A stretch of 34,392 nt of DNA from Coraliomargarita sp. (GCA_002699365.1 PAAN01000029.1:12671-47062); one strand, 5' to 3'. Counted from the first letter of the stretch, positions 22,349 through 31,090 are shown. Numbers and translations are program-made. The notes: generated by a model from the letters alone, not told the origin.

Positions 22349-22654
22349 ATGGCTAAAATATCCGCAATTCACCGCAACAAAAAGCGCGAGCGCCTAATCG
22401 CTAAGTTCGCAAAAAAGCGAACAGAACTAAAGGCAATCTTGGCGAACCCTGATACCTCTGATGAAGAGTTTTACAAGGCGCAGTCGAAATTATCCAAGCT
22501 ACCTAAAAATAGTAGCCCGATTCGAGCGCGTAATCGTTGCTCAGTTACAGGGCGCCCCCGTGCTTTCATCCGTAAATTCGGTCTTTCTCGTATCACATTT
22601 CGCGAGCTTGCCTCTCAAGGTAAGATACCTGGTGTGACAAAATCCTCTTGGTAA
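22349..22654 (+). CDS. rpsN: 30S ribosomal protein S14 (zinc-free long form)
   Basis: S14 is a late-assembling 30S head protein. I set the start at the ATG at 22349, giving 101 residues beginning [16 protein letters not shown]. An upstream in-frame ATG at 22178 would overlap rplE by about 150 bases and add unrelated sequence. The C-terminal [20 protein letters not shown] is intact. The protein has a single cysteine and lacks the two CxxC pairs of the short zinc-binding form, so it is the zinc-independent (C-minus) type. Confidence 0.97.
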   Translation: MAKISAIHRNKKRERLIAKFAKKRTELKAILANPDTSDEEFYKAQSKLSKLPKNSSPIRARNRCSVTGRPRAFIRKFGLSRITFRELASQGKIPGVTKSSW

Positions 22655-22707
22655 TTTTAACAGTTACCGATTAGCTAAATTCATCTGAAAACCCAGCAGT
22701 AACTACT

Positions 22708-23106
22708 ATGGCAGTTCACGATACCATCGGTGATTTCCTCACCATTATTCGCAACGCAAGCGCAGCGCACAAATCTTCAACGATTACGCCGCATTCAAAG
22801 ATGCGTGTAGCACTATTAAAAATCCTAAAGAATGAGGGCTATATTGCTGGATATTCTGAGGGACAAAACGATAAGGGCTTTAAGACGCTCGAGATACACA
22901 TGAAATATGTTGGGAACACACCGGCTATTACAGGTATACAGCGTCACAGTACGCCAGGAAGACGTCTGTACTACGGCGCTCGCGAAATTCCTCGAGTACT
23001 TGGTGGTCTTGGTGTTGCAATTCTCACTACTTCCAAAGGCGTCATGCGCGCTCGCGATGCCCGTGAAAACGGTGTTGGCGGCGAGTTAGTATGCAAAGTT
23101 TGGTAA
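22708..23106 (+). CDS. rpsH: 30S ribosomal protein S8
   Basis: S8 binds helix 21 of 16S rRNA and in E. coli represses the spc operon by binding its mRNA near rplE. The product is 132 residues. It opens with DTIGDFLTIIRNA and has the C-terminal signature STSKGVMRARDARENGVGGE-like region, here TTSKGVMRARDA followed by GGELVCKVW. The start has no Shine-Dalgarno site. Spacing to rplF is 16 bases. Confidence 0.98.
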   Translation: MAVHDTIGDFLTIIRNASAAHKSSTITPHSKMRVALLKILKNEGYIAGYSEGQNDKGFKTLEIHMKYVGNTPAITGIQRHSTPGRRLYYGAREIPRVLGGLGVAILTTSKGVMRARDARENGVGGELVCKVW

Positions 23107-23122
23107 TTGAAAGGTAATTAAT

Positions 23123-23659
23123 ATGAGCAGAATTGGTAAACTTCCTATTCCCGTCCTCGATACCGCTAAGGTTGAAATCGATGGACAAACTGTACGTATT
23201 GAGGGACCTAAGGGTAAACTCGAAAAGACTTTCGATCGCTCAGTAAAAATTGAGTTAAGCGATAACGAAGTGCGTATTTCTCCAGCTGATAAGTCCCGCC
23301 ATGCTCGTGCAATGTATGGTACAGCCCGCTCCATTGTTAACAACATGGTTAATGGCGTTGTTAATGGATATAAAAAAGACCTTATGCTTAAAGGAGTTGG
23401 TTTCCGCTGTGCCCTTAAGGGTAAGGTGCTGGATTTAGCGTTGGGTTACTCGCATCCTTGTTTACTAGACATACCTGAGGGAATTACTATAACAGTTAAA
23501 GAAAACACGAAAATCAGTGTGGAGGGAGCCGACAAGCAAGTAGTCGGCGAAGTCACCGCTTCGATCTTTGCATTTTATCCTGCCGAGCCGTATAAAGGCA
23601 AGGGAGTCCACATCATTGGCAAGTACGTTCGTCGCAAGGAAGGCAAGAAGTCCGCTTAA
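23123..23659 (+). CDS. rplF: 50S ribosomal protein L6
   Basis: L6 lies near the factor-binding site of the large subunit. The product is 178 residues made of two similar domains. It starts MSRIGKLPIPV and carries TARSIVNNMVNGVVNGY in the first domain and the C-terminal signature EPYKGKGVHIIGKYVRRKEG-like segment (about 155-174). An AAGGT sequence lies upstream of the ATG. rplR follows after 20 bases. Confidence 0.98.
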   Translation: MSRIGKLPIPVLDTAKVEIDGQTVRIEGPKGKLEKTFDRSVKIELSDNEVRISPADKSRHARAMYGTARSIVNNMVNGVVNGYKKDLMLKGVGFRCALKGKVLDLALGYSHPCLLDIPEGITITVKENTKISVEGADKQVVGEVTASIFAFYPAEPYKGKGVHIIGKYVRRKEGKKSA

Positions 23660-23679
23660 CCTTTAGGAGGGTCACATAT

Positions 23680-24033
23680 ATGAAACTCGACAAGAAAAAA
23701 TCTCTATTACAGAAGCGTCGCTGGCGCATTCGCAAAAAAGTTAATGGTACTGCTGCGCGTCCGCGTCTAGCCGTTCACTTTTCTAACAAACACATTTATG
23801 CCCAATGCATTGATGATATTCAAGGGCATACACTAGCTTCTGTATCATCGGTTGCTAAGGGCTCTGAAGCTAAGGCCAATAGTGAGGGAGCTGCCGTACT
23901 TGGCAAGACCATCGCAGAAAAAGCTGTAGCTGCTGGCATCGAAACTGTTGTATTCGATCGTGCCGGACGCCGTTACCACGGCTGTGTCAAAACATTCGCA
24001 GAAGCAGCTCGCGAGGGCGGGCTTAAGTTTTAA
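23680..24033 (+). CDS. rplR: 50S ribosomal protein L18
   Basis: L18 delivers 5S rRNA to the large subunit. The product is 117 residues with RPRLAVHFSNKHIYAQ, the 5S-binding core, and FDRAGRRYHGCVKTFAEAAREGG at the end (shown here in part). This gene has the best Shine-Dalgarno site in the window: AGGAGG at 23665-23670, 9 bases before the ATG. That contrasts with most of its neighbours. Confidence 0.98.
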   Translation: MKLDKKKSLLQKRRWRIRKKVNGTAARPRLAVHFSNKHIYAQCIDDIQGHTLASVSSVAKGSEAKANSEGAAVLGKTIAEKAVAAGIETVVFDRAGRRYHGCVKTFAEAAREGGLKF

Positions 24034-24044
24034 GGATTTAGCAT

Positions 24045-24572
24045 ATGAGTAAACAGAAAAAATCTTTCTCTCCAAAAAGTGAGCCTGAAGAGGCGCCCGA
24101 ATTCTCTGAAAAGGTAGTTCACATCAACCGTTGCGCTAAAGTCGTCAAGGGTGGCCGTCGCTTCAGTTTTGCAGCACTTGTTGTGGTTGGTAATCAAAAA
24201 GGTGAAGTTGGCGTTGGTTACGGCAAAGCCAAAGAGGTACCTGAATGTATTCGTAAGGGCACTGAACAAGCGAAGAAGAATTTAGTTAAAATAAATCTGC
24301 GAGGGGACACTATCCCTCATGCAGTCCGAGGCTTATCCGATGGTGGCGAAGTGCTACTTCGTCCGGCAACCGATGGTACTGGGGTAATTGCTGGCGGTGG
24401 AGTTCGCGCCGTACTAGAAGCGGTTGGCATACACAATGTATTATCAAAATCGCTTGGCTCTAATAATCACCTTGCGATGGTCAATGCGACGATGGCTGCT
24501 CTTCAGCAGCTACGATCTAATGAAGAAATCAAAAAGCTTCGCTTTGGTGACAAGGTAACTGCTCAAGCATAG
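24045..24572 (+). CDS. rpsE: 30S ribosomal protein S5
   Basis: S5 helps form the mRNA entry pore and affects decoding fidelity. The product is 175 residues. The N-terminal 25 or so residues are polar and acidic ([11 protein letters not shown]). The core then carries [18 protein letters not shown] and the S5 signature [24 protein letters not shown] precedes the ATG. rplO begins 12 bases after the stop, so rpmD (L30), normally between them, is absent here. Confidence 0.98.
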   Translation: MSKQKKSFSPKSEPEEAPEFSEKVVHINRCAKVVKGGRRFSFAALVVVGNQKGEVGVGYGKAKEVPECIRKGTEQAKKNLVKINLRGDTIPHAVRGLSDGGEVLLRPATDGTGVIAGGGVRAVLEAVGIHNVLSKSLGSNNHLAMVNATMAALQQLRSNEEIKKLRFGDKVTAQA

Positions 24573-24584
24573 GAAATTAAAATC

Positions 24585-25067
24585 ATGAATCTAGACAAAA
24601 TCCCAACAATTAAAGGCGCCACTCATGCGACTAAACGTCTTGGTCGCGGAGAAGGTAGTGGGCATGGTAAAACCTCAGGTAAGGGGCACAAGGGCCAAAA
24701 AGCTCGTTCCGGAGGAGGTATTCGCATTGGTTTCGAAGGTGGACAAATGCCGCTGTATCGTAAACTACCACGTCGCGGTTTTAACAATTTTAATTTTCGC
24801 ACTAGTTTTCAGACAGTCAATGTCGGTGAACTTAGCAAGCTCGACGGTGCCGAAGTGGATCGTGATTCACTTGTTAAAGCAGGTTTAATTCGCGACAACG
24901 ACGAAGGTGTCAAACTGCTTGGCGACGGTGAGGTTAAGCAAGCATTTACTGTGACAGTGAACAAGGCTTCGGCTACCGCAATAAGCAAGATTGAAGCTGC
25001 TGGAGGCCAAGTAACTATTGCTAAGATAGCAGAGCAGGTAACAGAACCTGCTGAACAAGAAGCGTAA
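24585..25067 (+). CDS. rplO: 50S ribosomal protein L15
   Basis: L15 is a late assembly protein binding many 23S rRNA domains. The product is 160 residues. It contains the glycine-rich GRGEGSGHGKTSGKGHKGQK (21-40) and GFEGGQMPLYRKLPRRGF (about 49-66). The C-terminus ends in a short acidic extension (VTEPAEQEA). An AGGAAA stands before the ATG. An 87-base spacer without obvious signals precedes secY. Confidence 0.97.
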   Translation: MNLDKIPTIKGATHATKRLGRGEGSGHGKTSGKGHKGQKARSGGGIRIGFEGGQMPLYRKLPRRGFNNFNFRTSFQTVNVGELSKLDGAEVDRDSLVKAGLIRDNDEGVKLLGDGEVKQAFTVTVNKASATAISKIEAAGGQVTIAKIAEQVTEPAEQEA

Positions 25068-25154
25068 TTTTTTTACATATTTTAGTTAGCTAGCAGTTCT
25101 TTTGAAACTTCCAAATAAAGCCGATTATTTTAATGCGCTAACGATTTCTTAATC

Positions 25155-26666
25155 ATGCTCTCTGCATTTACTAATTCACTCAAGATACCAGAACTACGAC
25201 AACGTATTTTCTTTACGCTGGCGTTGCTCTTTATTGCCCGTGTAGGTGCTAATATACCATTACCCGGTATGAATATTGGTCCTATTCGAGATTTCTTTGC
25301 GGATCAGGCTACTGTCGGGGGTGGTTTAGTTGGTTTTTATAACATGTTTACAGGTGGCGCTCTTCTCAACGGTGCGCTATTTGCTCTAGGCATTATGCCG
25401 TACATTTCTGCATCCATTATTATGCAGTTAATGGGCGCAGTTTTCCCAGGGCTTGCGCGGTTACAACAAGAAGGTGATGTAGGTCGGCAGAAGATTAACC
25501 AGTATACACGTTATTTGACTTTGGTAATATGCTTAATCCAAGGACTTTTATTACTAGTGGCGCTGAGCACAAACCCGGGCAGTATAATCGGTCAGGGCTT
25601 TAGTCCAGCGGAGTACGGCCAAGTTGTGATTGCTAGCAAAGCTCAATTCTTAATTACTGGTACTCTCTTCTTAACCGCAGGCTCTATGATTATGGTCTGG
25701 TTAGGAGAACAAATTACTGAAAAAGGTATCGGTAACGGAATCTCGCTTTTGATTACTGTAAGTATTATATCTGGGTTGCCAGGAGCAGTTGCTGCGACAT
25801 ATCAGATGTTTAACGCGCCAGTTGGTACAGAGGGACGTCTCGGGTTGCCTCAAGGCGTTATAATGCTTGCATTACTTTTTGTTGTGACTGCTGGTCTAGT
25901 TGCGATTACACAAGCGCAGCGCAAGGTTCCAGTTCAATACGCAAAGCGTGTTGTTGGGCGCAAGGTATATGGTGGGCAGAGCTCATTTCTGCCCCTAAAA
26001 GTCAATTATGCAGGGGTGATGCCTGTGATTTTTGCGAGTGCAATTATAATGTTTCCGACGCAGATATTGAGCTATTTAGGCTCCGCTACAGGAATGCGTT
26101 TTTTTAATGATTTTGCGGATTCTTTAGGCAGAGGACAATTTGCCTACTACGCGGTCTTTGGTTCATTGATATTTATATTTAGTTATTTCTGGGTTTCACT
26201 TATGTTTAAACCTGTTCAAATAGCAGATGATTTAAAGAAAAACGGTGGCTACATACCAGGTGTGCGCCCAGGAGATCCGACTGCAAAGTTTCTGGATCAT
26301 GTTATGACGCGCCTGACACTAGCGGGTGCTCTATCGCTTACCTTGATTGCGCTATTTCCAGATATCTTATTATTTTCATACAATGTGCCATTCTCTGTCG
26401 CCATTTTCTTCGGGGGAACTGGAATGTTAATTACTGTTGGTGTATTGCTCGATACGATGCGTCAGATCGAGACCTTTCTTTTGCAACGCCATTATGATGG
26501 ATTCCTCAAAAAGGGTAAAATACGCGGCCGTTCTGCTGCGCGTAACAAGCAACTTGTTGATGCTGCTGGCTTGCAGGATTTTTGGACAGCTTGGCGACCA
26601 CTACTCATTCTCGCGATTATCCTTTTCTCGCTTGGTATTATTTCCTGGTTTATCAATTTAGGTTAA
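25155..26666 (+). CDS. secY: Preprotein translocase subunit SecY
   Basis: SecY is the channel through which unfolded proteins cross or enter the inner membrane, together with SecE (encoded at the start of this window). The product has 503 residues with ten predicted membrane helices. The N-terminus reads IPELRQRIFFTLALLFIARV, and the plug and early-helix region includes GIMPYISASIIMQL. The cytosolic loops carry GERQ-type GEQITEKGIGNGIS and the LKKNGGYIPGVRPG segment important for SecA contact. It is longer than E. coli SecY (443 residues). No Shine-Dalgarno site is seen. Confidence 0.97.
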   Translation: MLSAFTNSLKIPELRQRIFFTLALLFIARVGANIPLPGMNIGPIRDFFADQATVGGGLVGFYNMFTGGALLNGALFALGIMPYISASIIMQLMGAVFPGLARLQQEGDVGRQKINQYTRYLTLVICLIQGLLLLVALSTNPGSIIGQGFSPAEYGQVVIASKAQFLITGTLFLTAGSMIMVWLGEQITEKGIGNGISLLITVSIISGLPGAVAATYQMFNAPVGTEGRLGLPQGVIMLALLFVVTAGLVAITQAQRKVPVQYAKRVVGRKVYGGQSSFLPLKVNYAGVMPVIFASAIIMFPTQILSYLGSATGMRFFNDFADSLGRGQFAYYAVFGSLIFIFSYFWVSLMFKPVQIADDLKKNGGYIPGVRPGDPTAKFLDHVMTRLTLAGALSLTLIALFPDILLFSYNVPFSVAIFFGGTGMLITVGVLLDTMRQIETFLLQRHYDGFLKKGKIRGRSAARNKQLVDAAGLQDFWTAWRPLLILAIILFSLGIISWFINLG

Positions 26667-26769
26667 TTTATTACGGCTACTTAATATGTCGCAGCAAACG
26701 ACAGCTTCTTTTATCGAGCTTTCTTTGCTAAATATGTTCTTTGAATAGCATTCAATCTTTCGCTAACTG

Positions 26770-27537
26770 ATGAAAATGATTCGTTCAGACGAAGAAATAC
26801 AATCCATTCGCGATGCGTGTATTATTGCTGCGACTGTGTTAGAGCAACTCGCTAATTCTGTACAAGAGGGAATGACCACTTATGACCTCGATCAAATCGG
26901 GCGGCAGGCGATTAAAGGCCTTGGGGCAGAGAGTGCCTGTTACAACTATCGTAACGGCAATCATATCTTCCCAGCGTATACTTGTATTTCCGTGAACGAA
27001 GAAATAGTTCATGGTATTGGCACTCTGCACCGAGTTATCCGAGCTGGTGATGTAGTTTCGATTGATGTGGTAATTCGCTATCGTGGCTACATAGGTGACA
27101 ATGCACGTACTGTATTAATTGCGCCTGTAGCCGACGAAAATCAACGATTGGTTGAAGTAACCGAGCAATCCTTAGCCTATGCAATAAGTTTTGCTCGTGC
27201 AGGCAACCGTGTGGGAGACATATCCAACGCGGTTGAACGCTTCGTTAAGCGCCATAATTTTGGTATTGTTCGAGACTTTGTAGGTCACGGAGTAGGTGCC
27301 ACCATGCATGAAGCACCACAAATTCCTAATTTTGGTCGTCGTGGTAGTGGTGCCCTATTGAAGCCAGGTATGACGCTAGCAATCGAACCCATGATTAACC
27401 TTGGGACACCAGAAATTAAGATGCTCGATGATGGGTGGACAGCGGTTACAGCGGATCGTAAGAACTCCGCACATTTTGAACATACCGTGCTTGTGACCGA
27501 CGAAGACCCAGAAATTTTAACAATTCCGAAAAAATAA
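26770..27537 (+). CDS. map: Methionine aminopeptidase, type I
   Basis: This enzyme removes the initiator methionine from nascent proteins in the cytoplasm. The product has 255 residues and all five metal ligands: Asp99 and Asp110 (in SIDVVIRYRGYIGDNA), His173 (GHGVGATMHEAP), Glu206 (AIEPMI) and Glu237 (HFEHTV). His81 in EEIVHGIG is also kept. There is no N-terminal extension, so it is the short class Ia-like form. It lies between secY and rpsM. The genes usual here (adk, infA, rpmJ) are missing. A 103-base spacer separates it from secY. Confidence 0.97.
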   Translation: MKMIRSDEEIQSIRDACIIAATVLEQLANSVQEGMTTYDLDQIGRQAIKGLGAESACYNYRNGNHIFPAYTCISVNEEIVHGIGTLHRVIRAGDVVSIDVVIRYRGYIGDNARTVLIAPVADENQRLVEVTEQSLAYAISFARAGNRVGDISNAVERFVKRHNFGIVRDFVGHGVGATMHEAPQIPNFGRRGSGALLKPGMTLAIEPMINLGTPEIKMLDDGWTAVTADRKNSAHFEHTVLVTDEDPEILTIPKK

Positions 27538-27611
27538 CTTTCCAAATCATTTTAAACTGCTACTTTCCTCACCTTTTCCCCGCTTTCTAGCGGTTTAACA
27601 CAATATTTATT

Positions 27612-27974
27612 ATGCCACGTATCCTAGGAGTCGACATCCCTGCTAATAAGAAGCTCGTATTTGCACTTCGCTATATCTACGGCATTGGTCCGACACGAGC
27701 ACAAGCTATTGTCGCCAAAGCTGGTTTTGATGCAGATCGCCGTGCAGGTGATCTGAGTGAAGAAGAGCTCAATCAACTCGCCACTATCGTTGCAGAGAAA
27801 CAATATATTGTTGAAGGAGACCTGCGCCGCGAGGTGACTGCAAATCTTAAGCGATTATCTGCGATTCGCAGTTGGCGTGGAATTCGTCACCAGCGCGGTT
27901 TGCCGGTTCGTGGACAACGCACTAAAACAAATGCCCGTACACGTAAGGGCGCTGTCAAACCTATCCGTAAATAA
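27612..27974 (+). CDS. rpsM: 30S ribosomal protein S13
   Basis: S13 lies at the top of the 30S head and bridges to the large subunit and tRNA. The product is 120 residues with [21 protein letters not shown] (first 20 or so core residues) and the C-terminal [20 protein letters not shown] region. The start lacks a Shine-Dalgarno site. A small hairpin CCGCT-TTCT-AGCGG (27580-27593) lies 18 bases upstream, near where S4 regulates the alpha operon in E. coli. No sequence match to that pseudoknot can be claimed. Confidence 0.97.
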   Translation: MPRILGVDIPANKKLVFALRYIYGIGPTRAQAIVAKAGFDADRRAGDLSEEELNQLATIVAEKQYIVEGDLRREVTANLKRLSAIRSWRGIRHQRGLPVRGQRTKTNARTRKGAVKPIRK

Positions 27975-28004
27975 GTACTGGTTGGCTAAATTGAGGATTT
28001 TTAC

Positions 28005-28562
28005 ATGAGTGAAGATAAAGAAAACGAAACTGAAGAAGAAAAGGTAGCTGTAGCTACCGAAACTGCTGATCCTATCCAATCAGATGAGGCTGCCGCAGTA
28101 GCTGAATCTCCTGAAGCAGGTGAGGAGAAATCTGCCAAAAAGGAAGAAACTGCGGAGGATTTACTCAAGAGTGACCTGGAAGGTGTTAAAATTCGTCGTG
28201 CCAAGGGCAGTAAGAACATAACTGCTGGAGTAGTGAATGTTCTAGCTACTTTCAATAATACCAAGGTTACTTTTACAGATGCTCGCGGTAATGTTATTTC
28301 TTGGTCAAGTGCGGGTAAATGTAATTTTCGTGGATCACGTAAATCGACTGCATATGCAGCGCAAGTGGTCACTCAAGATGCAGGCCGTGTAGCTATGTCT
28401 CATGGCATGAAAGAAGTTGTGGTTAAGCTCAAAGGTCCTGGCATGGGTCGAGACTCAGCTGTTCGTGCACTCCAATCTTTGGGTATGATTGTTACTGATA
28501 TTATTGATGTAACACCGGTTCCGCATAACGGATGCCGTGCCCCTAAACGCCGTCGTGTCTAA
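28005..28562 (+). CDS. rpsK: 30S ribosomal protein S11 with acidic N-terminal extension
   Basis: S11 lines the platform and the mRNA path near the E site. The product is 185 residues against about 129 usually. The S11 core starts near residue 62 ([18 protein letters not shown]) and includes [16 protein letters not shown] and the C-terminal [18 protein letters not shown]. The first 60 residues are rich in Glu, Asp, Ala and Ser and look disordered. They are in frame, and a GAGG site precedes the ATG at 28005, so the long form is likely real. No internal ATG exists near the core start, which supports the extension. Confidence 0.95.
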   Translation: MSEDKENETEEEKVAVATETADPIQSDEAAAVAESPEAGEEKSAKKEETAEDLLKSDLEGVKIRRAKGSKNITAGVVNVLATFNNTKVTFTDARGNVISWSSAGKCNFRGSRKSTAYAAQVVTQDAGRVAMSHGMKEVVVKLKGPGMGRDSAVRALQSLGMIVTDIIDVTPVPHNGCRAPKRRRV

Positions 28563-28619
28563 TTGTGACTCTGCCACATAGACACACTTAACTAGTTAGC
28601 AGATAACCGAATAAACACT

Positions 28620-29228
28620 ATGGCCCGTTACACAGGACCGACCACTCGTATTAACCGCCGTTTTGGCACAGCAATCTTTGCGCCTACCAAGGCCTTTGAG
28701 CGTAAGCCACATCCACCAGGACAGCATGGTCCTCGCTTACGCCGTAAGCTCAGTGATTATGCCATAGGTCTAAATGAAAAGCAGAAGCTTCGTTTCATGT
28801 ATGGCATGACCGAGAAGCAGTTTCGCTTAACTTTTGAAAAAGCGAAGAATCAGCGGGGTGTGACTGGTGAAATATTTTTACAAATGCTCGAAAGTCGCCT
28901 CGATAGTGTGATTTATCGACTCGGCTTTGCTAAGTCTCGTTCAGCAGCGCGTCAGTTTGTTGGCCATGGGCACATTTGTGTGAATGGCAAGAAGACTGAT
29001 ATCGCTAGTTTCATCGTTAAAGAAGGTGATGAAGTTGAGGTTCGTGAGCGCACTTCATCCCGCCAATTAGCGACTCGCAGCATGGAAGAGAGTCAAGCGC
29101 GCACCGTACCGGAGTGGTTAACTCTTAATTCAGACGCATTAAAAGCGACTATTAATCGTTTACCGAATACAGAAGAAACCGAGGCAACAATTAATGTACA
29201 GTTAATTGTTGAGTACTACAGTCGATAA
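28620..29228 (+). CDS. rpsD: 30S ribosomal protein S4 (zinc-free form)
   Basis: S4 is a primary assembly protein of the 30S body and in E. coli also an RNA polymerase-associated antiterminator. The product is 202 residues. It starts MARYTGPTTRINRRFG, and the S4 RNA-binding domain holds MLESRLDSVIYRLGFAKSRS and FVGHGHICVNGKK. The N-terminus has no cysteine cluster, so it is the zinc-independent type. The start has no Shine-Dalgarno site. It is followed by rpoA after 73 bases. Confidence 0.98.
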   Translation: MARYTGPTTRINRRFGTAIFAPTKAFERKPHPPGQHGPRLRRKLSDYAIGLNEKQKLRFMYGMTEKQFRLTFEKAKNQRGVTGEIFLQMLESRLDSVIYRLGFAKSRSAARQFVGHGHICVNGKKTDIASFIVKEGDEVEVRERTSSRQLATRSMEESQARTVPEWLTLNSDALKATINRLPNTEETEATINVQLIVEYYSR

Positions 29229-29301
29229 TTATCTTACTTTTTTAACTAATGATATTCACAATGGATATCGATATCTTTTCAACACCAACACTAATTCTAT
29301 T

Positions 29302-30303
29302 ATGCCAAAGCGCCTAGGAAAATTCGAACTACCAAATCGATTGGTTAAAACCGAAGAAACGTCCACCGAGACCTTCGCTATCTTCAATGCGGAGCCATTT
29401 GAAACTGGCTACGGTCACACTATTGGAAATTCTCTTCGTCGAGTCCTTCTCAGTTCAATCGAGGGGGCAGCCATCACGTCTATTAAGATTGAGGGAGTGC
29501 AACATGAGTTCCAGAGTATTGATGGTATCGTCGAAGACGTTACCGATATAGTACTTAATTTAAAAAAGGTCTTATTTGTTGCGGAAGCTCGCGATGCTAA
29601 AACCCTAATGATTGATATCGAGCGAGACGGTCCGGTAACGGCAGCAGATATTCAAGAAGAAACTGGCATTAAGGTTATTAATCCAGACCAGATTATATGC
29701 ACCTTAGACAAAAAGCAGCGCTTTCTTGCGGAGCTTGAAGTTCGAGTAGGTCGCGGTTATTGCCCGGGTGATGATAATAAAAAACCAGATCAAGCAATCG
29801 GGGTGATCGCTATCGATTCACTTTTTAGCCCAGTTAAGTTAGTAAAGTATACTGTGGAAAATACTCGGGTTGGACAGGAAATGGACTATGATAAGTTAAT
29901 TCTGGAAGTAACTACAGATGGTCGCATCACTCCGGATGATGCTCTCAAGCAGAGTGCGGCTATTTTTAAGCATCATTTAGAAGTTTTTGATGAAGTGTCC
30001 AAAGAGGATATTGAGTTCGAAAGCGAGACTAAGGAAATTAGTGAAGAGCAAAATCGCTTACGCAAGCTACTAAATATGAGCGTTAATGAAATTGAACTTT
30101 CTGTGCGTGCGGCGAATTGCTTAAATAATGCAAACATCACTACAGTTGGTGAGCTCGCAATGAAGTCTGAACAAGAAATGCTCAAGTATCGTAACTTCGG
30201 TAAGAAATCACTAAACGAGATTAAAGATAAGCTTGAACAGCTAGGACTATCTCTAGGAATGAAGATCGATGAGCGACTTCTCGACAATGGTGCGGAAATT
30301 TAA
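29302..30303 (+). CDS. rpoA: DNA-directed RNA polymerase subunit alpha
   Basis: Alpha dimerises to nucleate RNA polymerase assembly, and its C-terminal domain contacts UP elements and activators. I chose the ATG at 29302, giving 333 residues from MPKRLGKFELPNRL. The upstream in-frame ATG at 29206 would overlap rpsD and add 32 unrelated residues. The N-terminal domain carries GHTIGNSLRRVLLSS, with Arg46 matching the assembly-critical Arg45 of E. coli. The C-terminal domain (from about 259) has VRAANCLNN, with Arg269 at the UP-element contact position, and GKKSLNEIKDKL. Confidence 0.97.
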   Translation: MPKRLGKFELPNRLVKTEETSTETFAIFNAEPFETGYGHTIGNSLRRVLLSSIEGAAITSIKIEGVQHEFQSIDGIVEDVTDIVLNLKKVLFVAEARDAKTLMIDIERDGPVTAADIQEETGIKVINPDQIICTLDKKQRFLAELEVRVGRGYCPGDDNKKPDQAIGVIAIDSLFSPVKLVKYTVENTRVGQEMDYDKLILEVTTDGRITPDDALKQSAAIFKHHLEVFDEVSKEDIEFESETKEISEEQNRLRKLLNMSVNEIELSVRAANCLNNANITTVGELAMKSEQEMLKYRNFGKKSLNEIKDKLEQLGLSLGMKIDERLLDNGAEI

Positions 30304-30337
30304 TCAGCATCCCATAATTTATATAAATATTTAGACC

Positions 30338-30928
30338 ATGCGTCACAGCAAACGAAGACACGTACTAGGGGTCACCGGACCGCATCGATCCGCCATGATG
30401 GGCAACCTTGCGGTTGCACTGATCAGCCATGGTAGAATTGAAACCACTCTAGCTAAGGCTAAAGCGTTAAGACCGTTCATTGAGAAGCTAATAACACTAG
30501 CTAAAAAAGCTGAAAAAGCTAATGACGCTGCTCGTAAACTGCACTTTCGTCGTTTGGCAATTGCCCGTGTTCGTGACAAAAAGGCGGTAGCTGTACTCTT
30601 TGATGAGCGTGTCACTGAGTTTACAGAAAGAGCGGGTGGTTATACTCGTATCTACAAGCTAGGTCAGCGAGTTGGAGATGCAGCTGAGATGGGATTAATT
30701 GAGTTAATTGACGGTAACGACGAAGGCTATGATAAGCCTAAAAAGAAACCCGCTAAGAAAAAGGCTACAAAGAAAGTTGCCAAAAAGACTGAAGAACAGG
30801 AGCTGAAAGAATCTACACCTATTAAAGATGCAGTTACCGAAGAAGCCCCAAAAGATGAAGCTGCCGAAGATGTGGAGACACCTGTTGAAGAAAAACCTGT
30901 GGAAGAAACATCTTCTGAAGAGAAATAA
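30338..30928 (+). CDS. rplQ: 50S ribosomal protein L17 with long charged C-terminal tail
   Basis: L17 lies near the tunnel exit. The product is 196 residues against about 120-130 normally. The core ends near residue 125 and includes MRHSKRRHVLGVTGPHRSAM and IYKLGQRVGDAAEMGLIEL. After it comes a strongly basic stretch, KPKKKPAKKKATKKVAKK (133-150), resembling histone H1-like tails, then about 45 acidic residues. It is the last gene of the cluster and is followed by a strong terminator. The tail is continuous in frame and uses similar codons, so it is not a sequencing artefact by appearance. Confidence 0.96.
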   Translation: MRHSKRRHVLGVTGPHRSAMMGNLAVALISHGRIETTLAKAKALRPFIEKLITLAKKAEKANDAARKLHFRRLAIARVRDKKAVAVLFDERVTEFTERAGGYTRIYKLGQRVGDAAEMGLIELIDGNDEGYDKPKKKPAKKKATKKVAKKTEEQELKESTPIKDAVTEEAPKDEAAEDVETPVEEKPVEETSSEEK

Positions 30929-30952
30929 TTTTTAGATTCTTAGGAATCCTTT

Positions 30953-30983
30953 AGCGCCTGGAGTTAGCTCTAGGCGCTTTTTT
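30953..30983 (+). terminator. Strong intrinsic terminator after rplQ
   Basis: The arms 30953-30963 and 30968-30978 form an 11-bp stem, AGCGCCTGGAG with CTCTAGGCGCT, including one G-U pair. The loop is TTAG and a run of six T (30978-30983) follows. It closes the ribosomal super-cluster and separates it from the sugar genes. Confidence 0.93.
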
Positions 30984-31046
30984 ATGGGATTATATGCTGA
31001 AATTTAATTAAAAGATGCGATCAATTGAGTTGGTATAAGCATTCGA

Positions 31047-31064
31047 AAAAGATCGAAATCTTTT
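31047..31064 (+). promoter_or_regulatory. AT-rich hairpin in the leader of the aminotransferase gene
   Basis: AAAAGAT and ATCTTTT pair over 7 bp around a CGAA loop, ending 26 bases before the start codon. A TATAAG at 31034-31039 could be a -10 box but lacks a matching -35. The spacer shows no other signal. The function is unknown. Confidence 0.3.
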
Positions 31065-31090
31065 AAAAGCTGGTAAAGATCTCAGTTTGT

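Noticed and set aside
26686..26748. 20-codon open frame between secY and map, considered as a possible small protein such as L36
   Set aside because: It has no cysteines, no basic character and no Shine-Dalgarno site. It does not resemble L36 or IF1, and a frame of this size is expected by chance.
29206..29301. Upstream ATG extending rpoA by 32 codons
   Set aside because: It overlaps the end of rpsD, and the added residues do not resemble RNA polymerase alpha. MPKRLGKFELPNRL is a typical alpha start.
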